DNA of 54,537 nt. Source: an uncultured Myxococcales bacterium (GTDB lineage: Bacteria; Myxococcota_A; Polyangia; Polyangiales; Polyangiaceae). The DNA lies in contig CALFNG010000161.1 in assembly GCA_937902985.1 (NCBI GenBank), positions 1-54,537 of the forward strand, given 5' to 3'. Positions 17,879 through 27,454 of this stretch are shown one piece after another. The notes below the pieces were generated by a model. The model did no database searches. It worked only from the letters and a program-made list of their open reading frames with translations, and had not been told where the DNA came from. Position 1 is the first letter of the stretch. The number at the start of each line of letters is the position of its first letter. The position numbers were made by a program, and so were the translations under genes.

Positions 17879-20359
17879 CTACTCCCGGATCCCCGAGTGA
17901 GCAGCGCCGACTGCCGGCGCGATCACGCGCACCGCCGCCGGCACGACGACGAGCGCGGCCGCGAGGCCGGCCAGGACGCCAATCGCGCCCACGGCTCCGA
18001 GGTCGCGGAGGCCGTCGAACCGGCACGCGACGAGCGCGGCGAAGCCCGCCGCCGTCGTCAGGGCCGTCGCCGCGACGAGGGGGCCTTGCTCGCGCAGCGC
18101 CTCGCTCATCGAGCGGTCGCGCGCCGCGTGAAGGAGGAACATCGACTCGTCGACCGTGACGCCGAACAATACCGGCAGGACGAGCGCGTCGTATACGTGC
18201 CAGCGCACGGACAGCGCGTGCATGGCCAGCCCGACGACCCCCATCTCGCACGCCAGGGTCGCGAGCGCGACGAGCGCGTGACGCGCGCTCCGCAGCGCCA
18301 GTCGCATCGCGATCGCCACGACGACCAGCGCGACGCCCCCGACGAGAACGAGGTCCTTGGCGAGCGCGCCGCGGAGCGCCCGATCGATGGCATCGAAGCC
18401 CGTGATCGCGGCACCCGGGTCGGCCGCCAGGATCGCGTCGCGGACCTCGGCGTCGCCCGTCGGGTCGCCGGTCGGACGGACGTAGGTCGCCACGATCGGA
18501 CCGCGCGCATCGGACGACACGTGGCGAGCGAAGAGCCAGGTCGACGCGTCGTCGCCGCTGGCCGAGCTCGGCCCGATCTCCCGCGCGGGGCGCGTGAACG
18601 CGTCGAGGGCGGCCGCGAAGGCCGCGATGTCGAACCCGGCCGCGCGCAGCGATTGCTCGAGAGCGGCGCGACGCGACGGCAGGTCGAGGGCGTCGCGCTC
18701 GGCGAGTCGGGACCGCTGGGTCGCAGCCGACGGCGCGAAGGTCGCGAGCGCGTCGAAGCCTTCGATGCGACCCGCGCGCTGCAGACGCTCGAGCGCATCG
18801 GCCACACAGTCTGCGTGGGCTCGCGCATCGTCGACGTCCGCCCCGGTGCTGAGGACCACCCATTGTCCCGGTTCGCGTCCCGGTTCGCGTCCCGGTTCGC
18901 GTCCCGGTTCGCGTCCCGGTTCGCGTCCCCCTGGACTCCCGAAGAGGGCGTGAACGTGTCCTTCGACGATCAGCGGGGCCAGCGCGTGGGGCCGTATGGC
19001 AACGAGCGCGTCGGCGGGCAGCGGCCAGCCGAGCGCAGCGACGGCGACCGTCGGCAGCGCGCACACGACGAGCGCGACGAGCGCACGCGGTCGGGTCGAG
19101 GTCACGCAATCGAGCCAGACCACCCAGCGTGCGGTGCGCGACGGCGGCGGCGGTTTTCGCTCGAGCCAGATGCCAATCTCGGGAGTGACGAGCACGATCG
19201 CGATCGCGGTCAGGATCTCGCCGGCGCCGCAGAGCAGGCCAAGCTGCTGCATGGCCCGGAGGCCGCTCAGCGCCAGCGACGCGAACGCGACGGCCGCGAC
19301 GAGCGCTGCGGTCAAGGTCGGGCGCCAGGTCTCGCTGCGGGCGTGGCGCGCGGCCTCCGCGGGCGCGAGGCCGGAGCGACGGGCCTCGAGGAACGCGGCG
19401 TAGACGTGGACCCCGGTGTCGACCCCGACCCCGACGACGACCGCGGCGAACGCGATCGCGACCGCGTTGAGGCCGGCCGGAAAGAGCGCGGCGAGTCCCG
19501 TCGTCCACAAGGTGCCGAGGACGAGCGGCGGCAAGACGGCGCCGAGCGCGCGCGCGCGGCGGAACGTCGCGACGAAGGCGACTGACGCGAGGACCAGCGA
19601 GAGCGTCCCGCTCACCTCGAGGTCGCGGCGCACCATGTCTTCCGTCGCCGCGCCGATGGCGTGCCCGCCGGCGAGCCCGGTCGTCACGCCCGGCCTCGCA
19701 GCCGCCGCCGTCGCGCGCTCCACGTCGGCCACGAGGGCGCGCGCGTCGGCCGAGACGAACGCGCTGCCACGCGGCTGCGCGACGACGAGTCGCGCGCGTC
19801 CCTCGTCCGCGACGAAGCCCGCGCCGCCTGACGCCGCGACCCCCGACGCCAGCTCCGCTCGCGCCTCCCACGGAACCTGCGCGAGGCGCAGCGGATCGCG
19901 CGAGAGCAGCGCCTCGGCCTGCGCGTCGGCCGACGGCGCGAGAAGCAGCGCGCGCGTCTCGTCGAGGCGCTGGGCCATGCCTTCCGGGGTGACGATGCGG
20001 GCCAACCTCGCCCGGGCTTCGGCGCCGGCGTACGCCCAGGCCAGGGTCGGATCCCTCATCGCCGGCATCGCCGGCACGCCGGTCACGACGCTCTCGATCG
20101 ACGGCGCGTGCCGCAGCGACTCGGCCACGTCGGCGGCGACGCGCTCGACGTCGGCCGCGACGTCGCCGCGCACGAGGACGAGCGCGGGATCGCGGCCGCC
20201 GAACGCGCGCGTCCACCGGACGAGCGCGCCCGCGTCCCCGGACTCGGGGAAGAGCGTCGAGAGGTCCGTCGAGAGGCGCAGCCGGGAGACCGTCAGCCAG
20301 AGGCTCGCCGCCGTGACCGCGGCGAGCGCCAGACGGATCCAGGAGAACGAACGACGCAT
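17879..20359 (-). CDS. RND-superfamily (MMPL/HpnN-like) exporter
   Basis: An 826-residue inner-membrane protein with two copies of the RND layout: one N-terminal helix, a large periplasmic domain, then a cluster of helices, repeated. The first cluster holds VVVGVGVDTGVHVYAAFLEA and the second LPVLFGVTVDESMFLLHAA, the paired helix-4-like segments with acidic residues that carry protons in this family. The single-subunit size fits MMPL/HpnN-type exporters of lipids or hopanoids rather than AcrB pumps. The second periplasmic domain contains five tandem GREP tetrapeptides (see the repeat). The ATG at 20359 is preferred over an upstream TTG. It lies 29 bases downstream of the CNNM gene, a probable operon. 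Substrate unknown. Confidence 0.82.
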   Translation of the reverse strand: MRRSFSWIRLALAAVTAASLWLTVSRLRLSTDLSTLFPESGDAGALVRWTRAFGGRDPALVLVRGDVAADVERVAADVAESLRHAPSIESVVTGVPAMPAMRDPTLAWAYAGAEARARLARIVTPEGMAQRLDETRALLLAPSADAQAEALLSRDPLRLAQVPWEARAELASGVAASGGAGFVADEGRARLVVAQPRGSAFVSADARALVADVERATAAAARPGVTTGLAGGHAIGAATEDMVRRDLEVSGTLSLVLASVAFVATFRRARALGAVLPPLVLGTLWTTGLAALFPAGLNAVAIAFAAVVVGVGVDTGVHVYAAFLEARRSGLAPAEAARHARSETWRPTLTAALVAAVAFASLALSGLRAMQQLGLLCGAGEILTAIAIVLVTPEIGIWLERKPPPPSRTARWVVWLDCVTSTRPRALVALVVCALPTVAVAALGWPLPADALVAIRPHALAPLIVEGHVHALFGSPGGREPGREPGREPGREPGREPGQWVVLSTGADVDDARAHADCVADALERLQRAGRIEGFDALATFAPSAATQRSRLAERDALDLPSRRAALEQSLRAAGFDIAAFAAALDAFTRPAREIGPSSASGDDASTWLFARHVSSDARGPIVATYVRPTGDPTGDAEVRDAILAADPGAAITGFDAIDRALRGALAKDLVLVGGVALVVVAIAMRLALRSARHALVALATLACEMGVVGLAMHALSVRWHVYDALVLPVLFGVTVDESMFLLHAARDRSMSEALREQGPLVAATALTTAAGFAALVACRFDGLRDLGAVGAIGVLAGLAAALVVVPAAVRVIAPAVGAAHSGIRE
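18866..18925 (+). repeat. Five tandem 12-bp repeats inside the RND exporter gene
   Basis: Five perfect head-to-tail copies of TCCCGGTTCGCG. On the coding (minus) strand they encode five GREP tetrapeptides in the second periplasmic loop of the exporter. The unit is a multiple of three, so copy-number changes keep the frame. Perfect identity of the copies suggests recent expansion by slippage. Confidence 0.9.
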
Positions 20360-20388
20360 CGGCACCGGCAGAGGCAAAAACCGTACGC

Positions 20389-21711
20389 TCAAACGGCCGG
20401 GGAGCTCTCTTGCTTCTTGATCGTGATGCGCACGCGCGTCACGCGGCGTCGGCTGACACCCGTCACGACCGCCGTGGCGCCATTCCCGAAATCGACCTTG
20501 TCGCCCGCGCGAGGCAAACGCCCGAGGAGCTCGACGACGAGCGCCCCGACGTTCTCGCCGGACTCGGCCTCGGGCACGCGCACGCCCACGCTGCGGAGCT
20601 CGTCCATCGCGGCGCGGCCGTCGACCTCCCAGGTATCGTCGGCGCCGACCACTTTCACCACCCGCTGCGGCTCTTCGTCGAACTCGTCGCGGATCTCACC
20701 GACGATCTCTTCGAGGAGATCCTCCATCGTGACGATCCCGCTCGTTCCGCCGTACTCGTCGACTACGACCGCGATGGGCACTTGCTTTCGCTGCATCTCG
20801 CGCAGCACGTCGACGCCGGTCTGCACTTCGGGCACGAAGAGCACGTCGCGCCGCAGGGGACGCAGATCGGGGAGCGCCCGGGCGTCCGCGTGGAGGAGAA
20901 AGTCCTTCGCGTAGAGGTACCCGGCCAGGTCGTCGAGCGAGCGTCCGTTCGTCAACAAGATGCGCGAATACTGGTGCGACCGGACGAACTCGCCGGCCTC
21001 GATGCCCGCGGTCTGGATCGGCAGCGATACCACATCGACGCGCGGCACCATCGAGTGGCGCGCGGTCCGCTGCGAGAAGCGCATGACTCGCTCGAAGAGC
21101 TCGGTAAGGGCGCGCCCCCGGGGCGACCGCGCCGCGCTCGCCGCGAGGATCGAGAGGATCTCGTCCTGACTGAAACGGCCCTCGACGCTGGCGACGTCGG
21201 GCGAGAGGCCCACCGCCCGCAAGATGAGCCCTGACGAGCGCTCGAGGAGCCACAACACGGGAAAGAACGTGAGATAGACGACCCGGAGGGGGATCGCCGC
21301 GGCCAGCGCCGTGCCCTCGGACCGCTGGATGGCGACGAGCTTCGGGACGAGCTCGCCCAGAAGCACGTGCCCGAAGGTCAGGATCGCGAAGGCGGTCACT
21401 TCGACCGCGATCCGCAGGGCGGGGGGGGGCGGCCCGCCCGTGCGGGCGACGACGGCCCGGTCGAGAACGGCGGCCACCGCCGGCTCGCCAATCCAGCCGA
21501 GGCCGAGGCTCGCAAGGGTGATGCCGAACTGTGTGACGGACAGGTAACGGTCGAGACGGCCGACGATCGTCTCGGCAATGATCGCCTTTCTGTCCCCCTT
21601 TCGGGCGCGTGAGCGAAGCTGGGTGGCCCTAACCTTGACGAGCGCGAACTCAGCGGCGACGAAGAAGCCGTTGAGCGCCACGCACAGAGCAGCGACGACC
21701 AGGCCCCACAC
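20389..21711 (-). CDS. CNNM/CorC-family membrane protein with CBS pair
   Basis: A 440-residue protein of the 'hemolysin C' or CNNM/CorC family. It has an N-terminal CNNM transmembrane domain (FFVAAEFALVKVRATQLRSR, helices to about residue 150), two CBS domains (to about residue 330, including the conserved VVVDEYGGTSGIVTMEDLLE) and the C-terminal CorC/HlyC domain. Family members are implicated in magnesium or cobalt efflux, and the hemolysin label is historical. The GTG start at 21711 directly precedes the first helix. A run of nine C residues within the gene (plus-strand G at 21421-21429) encodes PPP. It is probably transcribed with the RND exporter downstream. Confidence 0.9.
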   Translation of the reverse strand: MWGLVVAALCVALNGFFVAAEFALVKVRATQLRSRARKGDRKAIIAETIVGRLDRYLSVTQFGITLASLGLGWIGEPAVAAVLDRAVVARTGGPPPPALRIAVEVTAFAILTFGHVLLGELVPKLVAIQRSEGTALAAAIPLRVVYLTFFPVLWLLERSSGLILRAVGLSPDVASVEGRFSQDEILSILAASAARSPRGRALTELFERVMRFSQRTARHSMVPRVDVVSLPIQTAGIEAGEFVRSHQYSRILLTNGRSLDDLAGYLYAKDFLLHADARALPDLRPLRRDVLFVPEVQTGVDVLREMQRKQVPIAVVVDEYGGTSGIVTMEDLLEEIVGEIRDEFDEEPQRVVKVVGADDTWEVDGRAAMDELRSVGVRVPEAESGENVGALVVELLGRLPRAGDKVDFGNGATAVVTGVSRRRVTRVRITIKKQESSPAV

Positions 21712-21760
21712 GGAGATGAAGCACTACCACGATGGCCGCGCCGCACGTGAATGAACCCGC

Positions 21761-23503
21761 ATGACCGAGCACGACACCCTCGTCTTCCTGCTGTCGCTCG
21801 CGGCGATGCTCGCCTCCGCACGGGTGCTCGGCGAGCTGGCGCGGTGGCTGGGGATGCCGCTCGTGGTGGGCGAGATCGCGGCCGGAATCCTGCTCGGACC
21901 CACGGTGCTGGGGCGCGTCGCGCCGGACGCGCGGGCGTGGTTGTTTCCAACAGGCGCCCCGCAAGCCATGCTCGGCGGATACACGACGGTGGCGGTCGTG
22001 CTCCTGCTCGTGGCGGTGGGCGTCGAGGTCGACCTCGGCTTGCTCCGGAGGCGAGGTCGCAGCGCGGCCTTGACGGGATTTTTGGGGATCGCCCTCCCGT
22101 TCGCCAGCGGCGCGGCTCTTGGTTTCCTCTTGCCGGCGTCGGATCTGGTCGATCCCTCGCGGCGCACGACGTTCGCGCTGTTTCTGGGCGTGGCCCTCAG
22201 CATCTCCGCGCTCCCGGTGATCGCCAAGACGCTCCTCGACCTCGGCCTCTTCAAGACCGATGTGGGACTCCTCGTGATGGCCGCGGCCACGATCGACGAC
22301 CTCGCGGGGTGGATCGGCCTCTCGCTCCTCCTCGGCCCGGTCCGCGGGGCCGGAGTCGATCTGGTGGCGTTCGGGCGCACCGTGGCCCTCGCCGCCGCCT
22401 TCACCGCGGTGCTGCTCCTCGCCGGCCGGCGCCTCATCGACGGGGCCCTCGCCCGGGTCGAGCGCGTGGCCGTCGCGGCGTCGGGGCGCGTCCTCTCCGC
22501 CGTCATTCTCCTCGCTCTCATCGGGGCCGCGGTGACGCAGGCGATCGGGCTCCACGCGATCTTCGGCGGGTTCGTCGTCGGCCTCACGGTGGGCGAGTCG
22601 TCGCGGATCACCGAGCGTACGCGCGCCGCCATCGAAGACTTCGTGTTCAACGTGTTCGCCCCGGTGTTCTTCGCGTCGATCGGTCTGCGGGTCGACTTCG
22701 CGGCGGCCTTCGACCCGCGCCTCGTGGTCCTCGTCTTCGCGCTCGCCACCCTGCCGAAGCTCGTCGGTTGCACGGTGGGCGCGCGCATCGGCGGCATGAA
22801 GTGGCGGCAGGCCACCGCCGTCGGGTTCGGCATGAATGCGCGCGGCGCGATCGGCATCCTCCTGGCCGATCTGGCGCACGAGGCGGGCCTCCTGACCGAC
22901 CAGATCTTCGTCGCCCTCGTGGTGATGGCGCTGGCGACGTCGCTCGTCAGCGGTCCCGCGATGAAGCGCCTGCTCTACGCCGAGGAGCCCGACGAAGACG
23001 TGGTGACCCTCCTCCGTCGCGGCGCGTTCGTCAGCGAGCTCCACGCGCACACGCCCAGCGAGGCGATCGCCGAGCTCGTTCGCGCCCTCGGCTCGCTGCT
23101 CACGGGCATGAAGCGGCTCGCGCGCGACGCGGCCCTCGAGCGCGAACTCGTCGCAGCGACGGGCCTGGGTGACGAGGTGGCGATACCGCACGCCGCGGTC
23201 GAGGGGCTCGACAAGCCCCTGCTCGCCCTCGGGCGCTCGACGCACGGGATCGACTTCGACGCGCCCGACGGTCAGCCGGCGCGCATCGTCTTCCTCTTGC
23301 TCATTCCGCCGAAGGAGTACGAGGAAGAAGTCCGGATCCTGGCCTCGATCGCGCGCGCCACGTACGATGTCCGCGCGCGCGCGGACCTGGTGGCAGCGAT
23401 CGGGCTCGAAGAGGTCACGCGCGTCCTGTCGGAGAGCGCGCGCCGCACGCGGGAGTCGCTGCGGCCTACGCGCGAGGGGCGTCCCGTCCGCGAGCGGCGC
23501 TGA
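21761..23503 (+). CDS. Cation/proton antiporter (CPA2) fused to a PTS EIIA domain
   Basis: A 580-residue fusion. Residues 1-400 are a KefB/NapA-type antiporter with about 12 helices, including the unwound-helix segment LSISALPVIAKTLLDLGL and the ion-binding AAATIDDLAGW (paired Asp). Residues ~415-560 form a fructose/nitrogen-type PTS EIIA domain; GLGDEVAIPHA places the phospho-accepting histidine at 477. The antiporter exchanges Na+ or K+ for protons across the inner membrane. The attached EIIA suggests control by a PTS phosphorelay rather than sugar transport (inference). No EI or HPr gene is nearby. The gene is divergent from the CNNM gene with a 49-base gap. Confidence 0.9.
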   Translation: MTEHDTLVFLLSLAAMLASARVLGELARWLGMPLVVGEIAAGILLGPTVLGRVAPDARAWLFPTGAPQAMLGGYTTVAVVLLLVAVGVEVDLGLLRRRGRSAALTGFLGIALPFASGAALGFLLPASDLVDPSRRTTFALFLGVALSISALPVIAKTLLDLGLFKTDVGLLVMAAATIDDLAGWIGLSLLLGPVRGAGVDLVAFGRTVALAAAFTAVLLLAGRRLIDGALARVERVAVAASGRVLSAVILLALIGAAVTQAIGLHAIFGGFVVGLTVGESSRITERTRAAIEDFVFNVFAPVFFASIGLRVDFAAAFDPRLVVLVFALATLPKLVGCTVGARIGGMKWRQATAVGFGMNARGAIGILLADLAHEAGLLTDQIFVALVVMALATSLVSGPAMKRLLYAEEPDEDVVTLLRRGAFVSELHAHTPSEAIAELVRALGSLLTGMKRLARDAALERELVAATGLGDEVAIPHAAVEGLDKPLLALGRSTHGIDFDAPDGQPARIVFLLLIPPKEYEEEVRILASIARATYDVRARADLVAAIGLEEVTRVLSESARRTRESLRPTREGRPVRERR

Positions 23504-23947
23504 TGATCGTCCTCCTCGGCCGAGCGCGCGCTGCCGGCGCTCACGAGAGGCCCTTTCGCGCGTCGGCGCGCCAGATTCCCGCCGTCGCCCGTGCATCGGA
23601 CGATGCGGAATCACGGAGACAGGAAAGCCGGACGTCCTCGGTAAGCAGCGGCTGCAACTGCAACGCTGGATGCGCCGCTTCCGGCTGCTGGCGGCCGACT
23701 TCGGCGGCCCGCAAGCCTCGCAAGACTGACGCCCCCGTAAGGGCGTTCCCGACGTGCGCGCACTCGGGCACCTCGAGCGCGTCCACCCGGCTCGGGCTCC
23801 CGGCTCGTGACGAAAGGCGCGCGGCTCGTCGTCGCCACGCGTGACCTCGTCGACTCCAGGTCTTTGCCGGGTTGCGCCCGTGCATCATGCTGCGGGCTGC
23901 CCGCGTCCAAAGACGCAGGCCTTATCTCGCACGAGGAGTCATCGACA
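23504..23947. other. 444-base region without a supported gene
   Basis: Between the antiporter and the DUF4397 lipoprotein I see no convincing gene. A frame overlapping the antiporter stop as TGATG encodes a 113-residue Arg/Ser/Ala-rich product that looks like chance. A short hairpin, ACGCCC/GGGCGT, sits at 23729-23746 and is not followed by a T run. The end of the region should hold the promoter of the lipoprotein gene. Confidence 0.5.
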
Positions 23948-24991
23948 ATGAGAACCTGTGTCCCGGTCGCCGCCATCGCTCTCGCCGCCGTCGCCTGCAC
24001 CGTCAACTCGACGACGAACAACAACGGCTCGCCTGTCACGGGAGACGACGGCGGGATCACAGCCACTCCCGACTCGGGAACGCCCGATGGGGCGCTCGCC
24101 GCGGCCGACGCCGACGACGGCGCGGCGCCGCAGGCCTTCGTGCGCCTCGCGCACTGGTCGCCGGACGCGCCGGCGGTCGACGTCTGTTTCAATCCGGCGG
24201 GCGGTACGTGGTCGGCGCAGTCACCTGCGCTCGGCCAGGTGGCCGTCGCTCCCGACGGGGGCGCCGCGGCTGACGCTGGCGACGCGGGAGACGACGGCGC
24301 GGCAAGCGCGACGGGAGTGACGTTCCCCTCGGTCACGTCGTATCTCATCATCGCGCCGGGGACGTACGGGGTCCGCCTGGTCGCGGCGGGGGGCGATTGC
24401 TCGACAGGGCTCGTCGATCTGCCGAGCGTGGTCCTCCGCGAGAACACGTACACCACGGTGGCCGCGCTCGGCGAAGTGACGCCGGTCGGGACCGATCAGG
24501 CCCTGAAGCTCGGGTCGTTCACCGACGACGTGACCGCCCCGGCGGCGCAGATCGCGCTCCGGTTCGTCAACGCGTCGCCGAATGCGAGCCTCGCGCAGGC
24601 CGACCTCGGCACGGGTTCGCTGGTGGTGGGCAACGGCGGCTCCCCGTCCCTCGCGCTGCCCTTCTCGGCGCTCTTCACCGGAGTCGCGTTCGGCGCTGCC
24701 GGCGCGCCGGCGGGGACCGATGCGGGCGCAGTCGACGCGAACGGTTACCTCGCCGAGGCGGCGCTCGCTGGCTCCACGCTGAGCGTGCACGCCACGAATG
24801 GCGCGCAGGACACGACGATCGCGTTGAACGACGTGACGATCAACGGCGGCTCGGCGGCGACGATTGCCCTCATCAACGGCGTCAGCAACGGCAGCGCCGC
24901 GAGCGCCGCGAAGCTGCTCCTCTGCGCCGACGCCGACGACTCTTCGAGCACGAGTCTCTTCGCCCAGTGCAGCATCGTGTCGACCGACTGA
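23948..24991 (+). CDS. DUF4397 lipoprotein
   Basis: A 347-residue lipoprotein: signal VPVAAIALAAVAC (lipobox Cys17), then an Asn/Thr- and Asp/Gly-rich linker (to about residue 60) of the kind common in myxobacterial surface proteins. Next come two DUF4397-type beta domains, the first starting AFVRLAHWSPDAPAVDVCF and the second ALRFVNASPNASLAQADLG. This domain family is widespread on cell surfaces and of unknown function. A ribosome binding site (GAGGAG at 23935-23940) lies 8 bases before the ATG at 23948, which fixes the start. Four to five cysteines in the mature part may form disulfides. Confidence 0.85.
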   Translation: MRTCVPVAAIALAAVACTVNSTTNNNGSPVTGDDGGITATPDSGTPDGALAAADADDGAAPQAFVRLAHWSPDAPAVDVCFNPAGGTWSAQSPALGQVAVAPDGGAAADAGDAGDDGAASATGVTFPSVTSYLIIAPGTYGVRLVAAGGDCSTGLVDLPSVVLRENTYTTVAALGEVTPVGTDQALKLGSFTDDVTAPAAQIALRFVNASPNASLAQADLGTGSLVVGNGGSPSLALPFSALFTGVAFGAAGAPAGTDAGAVDANGYLAEAALAGSTLSVHATNGAQDTTIALNDVTINGGSAATIALINGVSNGSAASAAKLLLCADADDSSSTSLFAQCSIVSTD

Positions 24992-25176
24992 CGCGGCGAC
25001 GCGCGGGCCGGCAGCGCTGCGCGCTCCTGCGGACCGGCTGAGCCTTTCCGCCACAGCCCGGATCGCGGCGTTAGTCCTTGCCTGTCACCTTCTCGCGGGC
25101 GTACACGCATCGGGGGGGGCGACGCAGGCGACGACGACCGCGCGCTTCACGGAGCGTCCGGCGGAGAGGTCAAGAC

Positions 25177-27387
25177 ATGGACGTGACGGCGCAGCGCTTG
25201 GTCCTCGTTTCCAATCGGCTCCCGGTGACGGTCAAGGTCGATCGCGGAGACCTCGCGGTCGTTCGGAGTGGCGGGGGCCTCGCGACGGGCCTCCGTGGCC
25301 CCCATGAACAGTCCGGGGGCCTGTGGATCGGGTGGCCCGGTGACGTCTCACGGCTCGCCGACGCGCAGCGACGCAAGCTGGACGCCCACCTCGAAGAGCT
25401 CCGGTGCGTCCCGGTGTATCTGTCCAGCGTCGAGGTGAGCCGCTACTACGACGGGTTCTCGAACGCCGTCCTCTGGCCGCTCTTTCACTATCTGCTCGAT
25501 CGTATTCCGCTCCACTCCCAGGAATGGGACGTGTACCGCGCGGTCAACGAGCGCTTCGCCGACGCCATCGCCCGCGTCTGGAAGCCCGGGGATCTGGTCT
25601 GGATCCACGACTACCAGCTGTGCCTCGTGCCCAAGATGCTGCGAGCGCGCATCCCCGGGGCGAACATCGGCTTCTTTCTACACATCCCCTTCCCTGCGTC
25701 CGAGGTCCTTCGCATCCTGCCGTGGCGGGAACAGATCCTCGAGGGCATGCTGGGCGCGGACCTCATCGGGTTCCACACGTTCACGTATCGGAGCCACTTC
25801 GCGTCTTCGATCTTGCGCGTCCTCGGCCTGTCGACGCCGGGCGATCGGGTCGTCGTCGATGGCCGCGAGATCAAGCTCGGCGTCTTCCCCATCGGCGTCG
25901 ACGCGGAGATGTTCGGCAGGCTCGCCCAGGATCCCGAGGTGCTGGCAGAGGTCGCGTCGATCCGCGCGGGCGCGCGCGGCGAGCGCATCCTCCTCGGCAT
26001 CGACCGGCTCGACTACACCAAGGGTATCCCGCGGCGGCTGCTCGCCTACGAGCGCCTCCTCGAGCGCGAGCCCCGCTGGCGCGGCAAGGTGAGGCTCGTA
26101 CAGGTGGCGGTGCCGTCGCGCGACAAGGTGCCGAGCTATCAGGAGTTCCGGAAGACCGTGAACGAGCACGTCGGCCGCATCAACGGCGCGTTCGCGCAGG
26201 TCGACTGGGTGCCGATCCACTACGTGCACCGGTCGTTGACCGAGAAGCACGTCGTCGCGCTCTATCGCGCGGCCGACGTGATGGTGGTGACGCCGCTGCG
26301 CGACGGGATGAACCTGGTCGCGAAAGAGTTCGTCACGTCGCGCCCCGACGAAGACGGCGTCCTCGTGCTGAGCGAATTCGCGGGCGCCGCGGCCGAGATG
26401 GGCGAGGCGCTGCAGGTGAACCCTTACGACATCGAGACCATGGCCCGGGTTTACTCCGACGCGCTGCGAATGCCGGAAGAAGAGCGCCACCTTCGCATGC
26501 GCGCGCTCCGCCAGCGCATCGCCTCGCGCGACGTTCACCATTGGGCGCAGAGCTTCATCGAAGCACTCCGCAGCGCCCGCGGCGCCGAGGCCGCGGCCAA
26601 GGCGGCGCTGACGTCGCCCGACGATCTCGCTGAGCTGTCCGCGCGCCTCCGGAGCGCGGAGAGGCTCGTGCTTCTGCTCGACTACGACGGAACGCTCGTG
26701 CCCTTCGCGCGCGCACCCGACCTGGCGACGCCGGACCGAGGGCTGCGCGATCTGCTCACGGCGCTCGCGGCAAAGCCCGGAGTGCGCGTGCACATCGTCA
26801 GCGGGAGGAGCCGGGAGACGCTCGAACGCTGGCTCGGCCACCTGCCCATCGGACTGCACGCCGAGCACGGCTACTGGTCGCGCGTGGCGCTCGACCGCCC
26901 GTGGATGGCCATGGCGGACATCAGCGTGGCCTGGAAGGCCGACGTCCGAAAGATCCTCGAGCAGGCGACCACCGCGACACCGGGCGCGCTGGTCGAAGAG
27001 AAGACGGCGAGCCTCGCCTGGCACTATCGCATGGCGGAGCCAGAGCTCGGGGCCGCGCGGGCCGAGGAGCTCGGTCACCGTCTCGAGATCGTACTGAAGG
27101 GGAGCCCGGTCGAGCTCCTCCGGGGCGACAAGGTGATCGAGATCCGCCCAACGGGCGTGAACAAGGGGCGCATCATCGAGCGGGTCCGCGAGGACGCCGA
27201 GCCGCCGCCCCCCACGCTCGTCGCGATGGGCGACGATCAGACCGACGAGGATCTCTTTCTGGCGCTACCGCCGCCGCCCGAAGGAATCGCCATCGGCGTC
27301 GGGTTCAGGCCCACGGTCGCCCGCTACCGTGTCGCGTCGCCCGGCGCCGCGCGCGCGCTGCTGGAGAGCCTCGTCCACGAACGGTGA
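25177..27387 (+). CDS. otsAB (fusion): Bifunctional trehalose-6-phosphate synthase/phosphatase
   Basis: A 736-residue fusion. Residues ~5-470 are a GT20 trehalose-6-phosphate synthase ([42 protein letters not shown], and the donor-binding [15 protein letters not shown]). Residues ~490-730 are a HAD-type trehalose-6-phosphate phosphatase with the nucleophile motif DYDGT (Asp502, Asp504) and the late [16 protein letters not shown]- or GDP-glucose plus glucose-6-phosphate is converted to trehalose in one polypeptide, usually for osmotic, desiccation or heat protection. GGAGAGG just upstream supports the ATG at 25177 over earlier in-frame starts. Confidence 0.95.
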   Translation: MDVTAQRLVLVSNRLPVTVKVDRGDLAVVRSGGGLATGLRGPHEQSGGLWIGWPGDVSRLADAQRRKLDAHLEELRCVPVYLSSVEVSRYYDGFSNAVLWPLFHYLLDRIPLHSQEWDVYRAVNERFADAIARVWKPGDLVWIHDYQLCLVPKMLRARIPGANIGFFLHIPFPASEVLRILPWREQILEGMLGADLIGFHTFTYRSHFASSILRVLGLSTPGDRVVVDGREIKLGVFPIGVDAEMFGRLAQDPEVLAEVASIRAGARGERILLGIDRLDYTKGIPRRLLAYERLLEREPRWRGKVRLVQVAVPSRDKVPSYQEFRKTVNEHVGRINGAFAQVDWVPIHYVHRSLTEKHVVALYRAADVMVVTPLRDGMNLVAKEFVTSRPDEDGVLVLSEFAGAAAEMGEALQVNPYDIETMARVYSDALRMPEEERHLRMRALRQRIASRDVHHWAQSFIEALRSARGAEAAAKAALTSPDDLAELSARLRSAERLVLLLDYDGTLVPFARAPDLATPDRGLRDLLTALAAKPGVRVHIVSGRSRETLERWLGHLPIGLHAEHGYWSRVALDRPWMAMADISVAWKADVRKILEQATTATPGALVEEKTASLAWHYRMAEPELGAARAEELGHRLEIVLKGSPVELLRGDKVIEIRPTGVNKGRIIERVREDAEPPPPTLVAMGDDQTDEDLFLALPPPPEGIAIGVGFRPTVARYRVASPGAARALLESLVHER

Positions 27388-27454
27388 ACGGTCGACCCGC
27401 GGCACGGCCGATTAGATCGGTCCTGGGCGCGGGCTCTCGGGTAGCCTTGCGCCG

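Noticed and set aside
18866-18925. CRISPR-like tandem repeats
   Set aside because: Adjacent 12-bp units without spacers, inside a coding sequence; no cas genes anywhere in the window.
23503-23844. Possible small gene coupled to the antiporter by TGATG
   Set aside because: The product is Arg/Ser/Ala-rich without any structural pattern, and a second frame is equally open on the other strand.
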